Source: Limiplasma sp958448555 (GTDB taxonomy: Bacteria > Bacillota > Clostridia > Christensenellales > Aristaeellaceae). From it: a DNA stretch of 64,000 bases. The DNA is taken from NCBI GenBank assembly GCA_958448555.1, contig CAUDEL010000010.1, positions 1 through 64,000 on the forward strand, written 5' to 3'. The translations under genes were made by a program, and so were the position numbers. Below are positions 58,312-64,000 of this stretch, piece after piece. The notes under the pieces were generated by a model. It worked only from the letters and a program-made list of their open reading frames with translations, did no database searches and was not told where the DNA came from. Numbering within the stretch: the first letter of the stretch is position 1; the number at the start of each line of letters is the position of its first letter.

Positions 58312-59844
58312 CTACCTCCAGTATCTTCCGTCCACGTTTCGGAACTGTATGGCCAGGATCACATCCTGCGCCTCGATCCCGTCATGGTCTGCAAGATCCG
58401 CGACGGTGCGGGCGACTTTTCGGATTCTTCCATAGGTGCGCATGGTGATGTGAAAACGCTCCACCGCCTGCCGCAGAATCATCGTCGCCATGGCATCCAG
58501 GCCGCAGTAGCGCTCGATTCCCTGCTGGTCGAGCTGCGCGTTGCAGTGAAACGGCAACCCCTCATAGCGCTTTTCCTGCCGCTTCCGGGCCCTCAGGACC
58601 CGCCCGCGGACGGATGCGCTGTCCTCCTCCTCGCGCGCGCTTTCGATCTCCTCGATGGAGACGGCGTCCATCTCCACCTGCAAATCAATGCGGTCCAGCA
58701 GCGGCCCGCTGATACGGTTGAGATACCGCCGGATCTCGCCCGGCGAGCAGCGGCACTCCCGCGTCCTGCTTCCAAGATTCCCGCAGGGGCAGGGATTCAT
58801 GCCCGCCACCAGCATGCAGTGGCTCTGATAGCGGTTCTGTCCGCTCACGCGCGTCACGTTCACAAAGCCGTCCTCCAACGGCTGTCGAAGCGCCTCCAGC
58901 GTCTCCCTGCGGAATTCCGGCAGCTCGTCCAAAAACAGGACGCCGTTGTGCGCAAGCGACACCTCGCCCGGCCTTGCCCTCAATCCGCCGCCGACCATGG
59001 CGGGCATGGAGACGGTATGATGCGGCGCGCGGAACGGACGCTGCGTAAGGAGCCCTTCGTCCTCCCCCATCTCACCCGCAGCGGAATGGATCAGCGTTGT
59101 TTCCAGCGCTTCCTCATACGTCATCGGCGGCAGGATGCCCGGCAGGCACCGCGCCAGCATCGTTTTTCCGCTTCCGGGGATTCCCACCATCAGCAGGTTA
59201 TGTCCCCCGGCCGCCGCGATTTCCAGCGCCTTTCGGGCGGCGGACTGCCCTTTGACATATTTCATGTCGTTTGCCGCGCCAAAGCGGGTGGGCTTCGCCT
59301 CGTAGGTCGCCGTAGGGTGCGGGGTGAGCGGGGCGCGACCCGTCAGATGCCCGTAGACCTGTAAAAGCGTCTCGGCGGGATAGAGGGTCACGCCCTCAAT
59401 ACATTCGCACTCCCGTACGCTCTGCCTGGGCAAAATCACGTGGCGCACGCCATGCTCAGCGGCGGTAATCACCATGGCAAGCGCACCCCGGAGAGGCATC
59501 AAACGCCCTTCCAGCGATAATTCCCCCAGCAGCATCGTCGAATTCAGCTCGCGGAACATCTCCGGCGACGGCGCGGCCAGCAACGCCACCGCGATCGCCA
59601 GCTCAAAGGCGGTTCCCTCCTTTTTCACATCCGCGGGCGAGAGGTTGACCGTCACCTTTCCAAAGGGAAAGCTCAGTCCGCTGGTGGCAATGGCGGCCCT
59701 TACTCGGTCACGGCTTTCCTTGACGGCGGCGCTTGGAAGGCCGACGATCTCAAAGCCGATCATGCCGTTTGAGATGAAGGCCTCCACCACCACCGGGTAG
59801 CCCTTGACCCCGCTGAGGCCGCAGGACAGCGTTTTGGCGAGCAT
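58312..59844 (-). CDS. comM: YifB/ComM family Mg-chelatase-like AAA+ ATPase
   Basis: A 510-residue protein. The N-terminal LonC-like domain has VEAFISNGMIGFEIVGLPSA and NLSPADVKKEGTAFELAIA. The AAA+ core has Walker A VGIPGSGKTMLARCLPGILP (about 220-239), Walker B GVLFLDELPEF and the sensor region GMNPCPCGN with a cysteine pair typical of this family. ComM proteins are branch-migration helicases that aid recombination during transformation. It precedes dprA by 3 nt, consistent with shared function, and starts after AAGAGGTGG. Confidence 0.93.
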   Translation of the reverse strand: MLAKTLSCGLSGVKGYPVVVEAFISNGMIGFEIVGLPSAAVKESRDRVRAAIATSGLSFPFGKVTVNLSPADVKKEGTAFELAIAVALLAAPSPEMFRELNSTMLLGELSLEGRLMPLRGALAMVITAAEHGVRHVILPRQSVRECECIEGVTLYPAETLLQVYGHLTGRAPLTPHPTATYEAKPTRFGAANDMKYVKGQSAARKALEIAAAGGHNLLMVGIPGSGKTMLARCLPGILPPMTYEEALETTLIHSAAGEMGEDEGLLTQRPFRAPHHTVSMPAMVGGGLRARPGEVSLAHNGVLFLDELPEFRRETLEALRQPLEDGFVNVTRVSGQNRYQSHCMLVAGMNPCPCGNLGSRTRECRCSPGEIRRYLNRISGPLLDRIDLQVEMDAVSIEEIESAREEEDSASVRGRVLRARKRQEKRYEGLPFHCNAQLDQQGIERYCGLDAMATMILRQAVERFHITMRTYGRIRKVARTVADLADHDGIEAQDVILAIQFRNVDGRYWR

Positions 59845-59871
59845 GGCGGACCACCTCTTTCGCAGCTTGCA

Positions 59872-62800
59872 TCAATAGTAGAGCTTCGAGAACCACTTCA
59901 TCGCGTCCAGCCACGACGTGCTGGTGAGCCAGCCCGACGCATAGGGGAAGAACAGGACAAAGAACACCAGCGCACCGGTCAGATAGAACGCCATGGCAAC
60001 GCGGCGGGAGCGTGCGGGCAAACGGTCGAGCCACCAGGCTGTGGCCATGATGATAAAGGGCACACTGGCAAAGTAATGGTAGATGTACATGCTCCTGGGC
60101 ACCAGCACCCACGGCAGGTACTGGGCCAGAAAGCCGACCACCAGCACCGCAAGCGTAAGGTCGCCGTCGCCCTGGCGAAGCGACACGCTGTCACGCAGGC
60201 GCACATACTTGACGACAAAGGCAACCAGAACCCCGGCCATCGCCACGGCGCCGAGATAGAAGACCCATGGGTTGCCCAGGCACATGATGGTGCTTTCATA
60301 ACCGGCGGGCTCGTATTTGTCCTGCGCAAACCACATGGGCTTGAGGATAAACGGCCATTGCCACCAGGGCGACTGGAAGGGATGGTCCATCCCCAGGCCG
60401 GGCGTGCTGTGATAGTTGAGCATGCCGATCTGTGCGTCGATGATGCGCTTGAAAGAGACGGCCCCCGTAGGAGAGAGATACGGAATGTAGCACAGGTAAT
60501 AGATCGCGCAGGGAACCAGGATGAAAAACACGACGCAGAACCCGCAGGTGATGAGGATGCGCTTGAGCGTAAAGTCCTGCGCGGTTTGAATCCTCGTCCT
60601 GTCCGCATCATCCGGCTTCGCGTGCTCCAAATCCATCGCGCAGGCTACGTTGCTGACCCGGTACTGGCGATAGATGGCGACGAAGAACAGCACGGCCAGC
60701 CCCACGGCAGAATACAGACCAATCCATTTGCTCGCGATGGCAAGCCCCATGAAAAGGCCGCTCAGGGCCAGCGGAATGAGGCTTCTGCGAAGGTAGCGGT
60801 CAAACAGGCGCGGGCCTTTGGAATCGCAGGCAAAAACGTCGGTTTGCAGGTAACGGACCATGCAAACGTAGCTCAGGAGGATGAAAAACACCGGGAAGGA
60901 ATCAATGGTAGCGATGCGCGTCTGGGTATAGTGCATCAGGTCCAGCGAAAACGCCAGCATCGAAACCGTGGCGACGGAGCGCTTGTGCGTGAGCTGGAGC
61001 GCCAGGAGATACAGCGCCGGCAGCATCAAGACGCCGATGAGCGCCCCAGCAAACCGCCAGCCGAAGGGCGTCATTCCGAAGATGGCGATGCCAACGGCCA
61101 TCAGAAGCTTCCCCAGCGGCGGATGCGTGGTTTCATAAGGCGCCTGACCATGCAGGTGCTCGTATGCGGTGCGCACATGATAGATCTCATCGAAATACGT
61201 CCCGTTGTACCAGCCCGGTTCGCCGATGCAGGTATCCTGCTCGTCAATGAGGTTGGAAACGGGTTTTTCCTCGCTCAGCACCTCCGTGCGGGCACCTGTA
61301 TGGCTGATGATGGTCAGCGGCAGGTTTTCGCCGTTTTCGTCCCGCACGACGATTTCCCACAGGTTCAGCCCCGCCTCGCAGGCGTTGAGGCGCAAATAGC
61401 GTCCCGTAAACCAGACCACGCTCGTGGGCGAATCGCTCAGGTAGGTCACTTCGCCGTTGCTCTGGGTGGACTGGAGCGCATACAGCCAGCGGTAGCACAA
61501 CCCCTCGCGCATCCTGCAGGGGATCTCGGCCGACCAGGTTTCGCCGTCGTCGCTGGTCGAGACGGAAAAGTCATTATAGCTCACACCCGCATAGTACAGG
61601 AGGCTGAAACGGGTGCTCTCGCCGAGGTCAAATACGATCTGCTCGTCAGGCGAGGTGGATACCCAGCCAGTCTGCGGAGCCACGGTGCTGCCCAGGTTCG
61701 TAAACGCCAACGCGCCATAAACCAGGCAGGTAGCACCCATCACCAGGTAATCCCGCAGCTTGAGATGAAGGCGCGCATCCCTGGGTGCCAGGAGCATCTG
61801 CTCATAGCTTGGCGGGACGGCCTTCTCCGCTTCTTCAATGCGGATCGGGTCGCTTTCCCTCAGTCCCGTCCATGCGAGCCAGAAGGCGTAGCCACACAGG
61901 GCGAGGTTGCAGACGCAAAGGGCGTCATTGAGGACAAGGGTGTCGGAGTTGAGATGCCCCATCTCGGCGCCAAAGAGGATGGCGTTGTCCAAAACGATGG
62001 CTGTATTGATGAATGTCGTGATGGATAGCCCGGTAAACAGCGCCAGCAGCCGCCGGTCGCGCACAAGGACATAGGCGACCAGCAGCAGCGGCAGGGCGGG
62101 AAGCAGATAGCGTTCATGGACCTTAACGCCCAGCATGTAGATACCGATCAGCCCCAGCGCAAGAAAAAACGGCAGATGGCTTGCCCTTCGGTCAAAGGCC
62201 ATGCAGAGGATGACGAACGCATAGACGTAGGACATTACGGCATAGCCATAGACCGCGTAGCTGACGCGGAAGAAGGCAAACCCAAACTGGATGAGCGAAA
62301 ACAGCAGCGAAAGCGCACCCAGCGCCGCCCGGCGCGGATCGGACCTGAGGGCCTGCCGGACCTTTCCCAGCAGGCAGACAAGTCCTCCCGCGCAGGCGCA
62401 CAGCGCCGTCACCAGCGGGAGCGCGACGGGCACACGGGCTTGCATGTCCGTCCAGTTCGCCCCGATGAGATAATAGAGGTTGGCGGTATTGAGCGTCGCG
62501 TAGGCGTAGGAGGAAAGCGTTTCTTTATACAGCCCAATCAGCCAGCCCGGCGACTGGTTGAGGGAAAAGGGCACGATGATTGCCGCTGCCGCCAGCACGG
62601 CCAGACCGGCCCCGATTCCAAGCGATCGCCATTGCGCGGCGCGCTGCGGCGGGTCCTGTTTTTTCAGCAGGCACACAAGCAACCACACAGCGCCCACAGG
62701 CGCATAAAGCAGGGCCTGCGGCTTGAGGAGGAGCGAGACGGTAAACAAGGGCAGCGCCGCCCGCCAGTCGCGGCGGATGGCGGACAGGCAGGTGAGGAGC

Positions 62801-63951
62801 AGAAACAGCGCCAATACGCTGTCCGCCTGTCCCCAGGCGGAGCCGTTGACAATCACCGCGGGGCTGAGGACATACAGGCCGCCGACGACCGCCGCCGCCG
62901 TATCGCCTATGCGCTTGCGCGCAAAGGCAAACAAAAGGACCGCGCCAAGCATGTCGCACAGGATGGGAACGCTCTTGACCACCAGCAGCGACGAGCCCCC
63001 AAGCGCCCTGAGCAGCAGCCCGCAGGGCCACAGAAGCAGGATATATCCCGGCGGATAATCGCAGAAGTACCCTTCCTCATAAAAGCCCGCCGGCCCGCGC
63101 TCCGCCATGCGAAGGCTCCAGGCCGTGAAACAGCTGATATCCACCGAATAGCCCGGCACCGCGGCGGCCAGAACGACGCGCAACACCAGCGCCGCCGTCA
63201 GCACGGCGCCAAAGGCCACGGCGGCCCGGCGCCCATCCCTGCGGTCCAGCAACGGGCGCGCCAGCAGATAGATCAGTCCGAAGACAAGGCCCAGGACCAC
63301 AAACAGCACCGTGCTCTTTTCCCCGCTCTCCGATACGGCGGCCGTATCGGCCGAGGAGACGTAGCTCTCCGTCTCGTACCAGATGGAGGCGATCACCCCG
63401 GCAGGCAGGGCATCCACCTTCTCCAGCCGAACGTCGTCAAAATACGCCTTTCCGACGCTCTCGGAGCCATAGCCGCCAACGCGCACGCCGAAGCTCAGCT
63501 CATGCTGATTCTCGCCGGTTTCCCCGTACCATTCCAGGTATCGCCACTGGCCATCCGTATCAAACAGGCAGTTGGAGTAGGAATAGATGTCCTCAATCGC
63601 CAGATTGGCGCCGTTTCCGATGTCCTCCATCTCATCCACCAGCACATAGGCGCTCAGGCGGTACAGGGAGGACGGCTCGACTGAGACGGAACAGACAAAG
63701 CGCGCGTCATTGGCGCTGGCGTTTTCCACCAGCGCGCTGTACTGACCGCTGTGCGCCCGCTCGGAGGTCACGACGATGCGGGAATACCCCTCCTGTGTTC
63801 GATAGGCGTTTGTATACCAATCCACAGGATCTCCCGACTCATCCAGCAGTTCAAAGCCGCCGTTCATCAGCAGGTTGGCCTCCTCGGCGGCGGCCCCCAG
63901 GCATATCAGGAGCGACACCGCCAGGCAAACGACGGCACAGATGCGTTTCAT
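59872..63951 (-). CDS. Giant tandem GT-C glycosyltransferase: CBM-like domain, mannosyltransferase-like module, discoidin-like domain and PMT (GT39) module
   Basis: A 1359-residue envelope protein. A signal peptide (1-22) and a jelly-roll carbohydrate-binding-like domain (about 24-180, LLMNGGFELLDESGDPVDWY) precede a membrane helix (about 213-232). The first GT-C module spans about 245-700, with the catalytic-type aspartate D271 (GYSVDISCF) and DYPPGYILLLWP. A beta-rich F5/8 (discoidin)-like domain lies at about 770-890. The second module is a protein-O-mannosyltransferase type with D921-E922 (NGTYFDEIYH) and THPPLGKLLMA, ending in a PMT C-terminal membrane domain. Both modules should use polyprenyl-phosphate sugars on the outer face. 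Upstream GGGGAGG supports the start. It stands alone on its strand. Confidence 0.85.
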   Translation of the reverse strand: MKRICAVVCLAVSLLICLGAAAEEANLLMNGGFELLDESGDPVDWYTNAYRTQEGYSRIVVTSERAHSGQYSALVENASANDARFVCSVSVEPSSLYRLSAYVLVDEMEDIGNGANLAIEDIYSYSNCLFDTDGQWRYLEWYGETGENQHELSFGVRVGGYGSESVGKAYFDDVRLEKVDALPAGVIASIWYETESYVSSADTAAVSESGEKSTVLFVVLGLVFGLIYLLARPLLDRRDGRRAAVAFGAVLTAALVLRVVLAAAVPGYSVDISCFTAWSLRMAERGPAGFYEEGYFCDYPPGYILLLWPCGLLLRALGGSSLLVVKSVPILCDMLGAVLLFAFARKRIGDTAAAVVGGLYVLSPAVIVNGSAWGQADSVLALFLLLTCLSAIRRDWRAALPLFTVSLLLKPQALLYAPVGAVWLLVCLLKKQDPPQRAAQWRSLGIGAGLAVLAAAAIIVPFSLNQSPGWLIGLYKETLSSYAYATLNTANLYYLIGANWTDMQARVPVALPLVTALCACAGGLVCLLGKVRQALRSDPRRAALGALSLLFSLIQFGFAFFRVSYAVYGYAVMSYVYAFVILCMAFDRRASHLPFFLALGLIGIYMLGVKVHERYLLPALPLLLVAYVLVRDRRLLALFTGLSITTFINTAIVLDNAILFGAEMGHLNSDTLVLNDALCVCNLALCGYAFWLAWTGLRESDPIRIEEAEKAVPPSYEQMLLAPRDARLHLKLRDYLVMGATCLVYGALAFTNLGSTVAPQTGWVSTSPDEQIVFDLGESTRFSLLYYAGVSYNDFSVSTSDDGETWSAEIPCRMREGLCYRWLYALQSTQSNGEVTYLSDSPTSVVWFTGRYLRLNACEAGLNLWEIVVRDENGENLPLTIISHTGARTEVLSEEKPVSNLIDEQDTCIGEPGWYNGTYFDEIYHVRTAYEHLHGQAPYETTHPPLGKLLMAVGIAIFGMTPFGWRFAGALIGVLMLPALYLLALQLTHKRSVATVSMLAFSLDLMHYTQTRIATIDSFPVFFILLSYVCMVRYLQTDVFACDSKGPRLFDRYLRRSLIPLALSGLFMGLAIASKWIGLYSAVGLAVLFFVAIYRQYRVSNVACAMDLEHAKPDDADRTRIQTAQDFTLKRILITCGFCVVFFILVPCAIYYLCYIPYLSPTGAVSFKRIIDAQIGMLNYHSTPGLGMDHPFQSPWWQWPFILKPMWFAQDKYEPAGYESTIMCLGNPWVFYLGAVAMAGVLVAFVVKYVRLRDSVSLRQGDGDLTLAVLVVGFLAQYLPWVLVPRSMYIYHYFASVPFIIMATAWWLDRLPARSRRVAMAFYLTGALVFFVLFFPYASGWLTSTSWLDAMKWFSKLYY

Positions 63952-64000
63952 TCGGCAGTTTCCTCCCCGGTAAAATGACGAATAAAGGTGCGCCGGTGCG

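Noticed and set aside
1..64000. CRISPR arrays, rRNA and tRNA genes
   Set aside because: No regularly spaced identical repeats, no rRNA-like stretches and no convincing tRNA cloverleaf were seen in the intergenic regions.

Overview
The window looks like chromosome from a GC-rich, anaerobic, spore-lineage Firmicute of the Clostridia type. The evidence is a yabP-yabQ-divIC block, a SpoIID/LytB-type secreted protein, the gene order dxs-tlyA-nadK-argR-recN, the block dprA-topA-trmFO-hslV-hslU, an Rnf ferredoxin:NAD oxidoreductase operon, a lexA with a clostridial-type SOS region, and the GGGtGRT/NifU-like pair typical of strict anaerobes. The genus cannot be named from sequence alone. I see no rRNA, tRNA, CRISPR array, prophage or IS element. 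The only stretch above 300 bases without a gene is 40400-40811, which is filled by a hairpin-rich element with inverted ends.

Layout. 1-2985: an Fe-S scaffold protein and the GGGtGRT protein, then a reverse-strand amino-acid dehydrogenase-like gene. 3047-6347 (reverse): a MerR regulator and feoA-feoB iron uptake. 6569-9353: a SpoIID-like protein, a 62-residue membrane protein and a DUF4230-type protein. 9442-12341: a self-contained three-gene unit with its own promoter and terminator, encoding a MotA/TolQ/ExbB-type channel, an OmpA/MotB-type stator with a long coiled coil, and a membrane-anchored partner. 12354-17768 (reverse): arsR-potABCD-nagA, a polyamine ABC importer behind an ArsR regulator. 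17921-24581: a TraX-like protein, DegV, BioY with a palindromic operator, yabP-yabQ-divIC, a Ppx/GppA-like protein and an EF-G paralogue. 24669-35642: a dense forward run of metabolic, cell-wall, isoprenoid and repair genes. 35751-40399: rnfC-D-E-A-B without rnfG. 40812-45366: proC, rnhA, a tyrosine recombinase, lexA, mgtC and a hypothetical gene. 45361-50284 (reverse): three glycosyltransferases translationally coupled to an MTA/SAH-deaminase-type amidohydrolase. 50370-59844 (reverse): yifB-dprA-topA-trmFO-hydrolase-hslV-hslU. 59872-63951 (reverse): a 1359-residue protein carrying two GT-C glycosyltransferase modules.

How the genes work together. Most of the window is housekeeping: energy conservation (Rnf), envelope synthesis (MurF-like, Ddl, glycosyltransferases, PMT), DNA repair and SOS (RecN, LexA, DprA, TopA), proteostasis (HslUV) and uptake of iron, polyamines and biotin. 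Several transcription units carry readable control sites: a MerR-type 19-bp spacer promoter, an ArsR palindrome, a BirA-like box, tandem ARG-box-like palindromes and a LexA box.

The most unusual items are the three-gene ion-motor unit, the inverted-repeat element after rnfB, the absence of rnfG, the double GT-C protein, and an alpha/beta-hydrolase with glycine at the nucleophile position that sits where xerC/codV lies in Bacillus. All protein functions are inferred from motifs and gene order read by eye; no database search was run.
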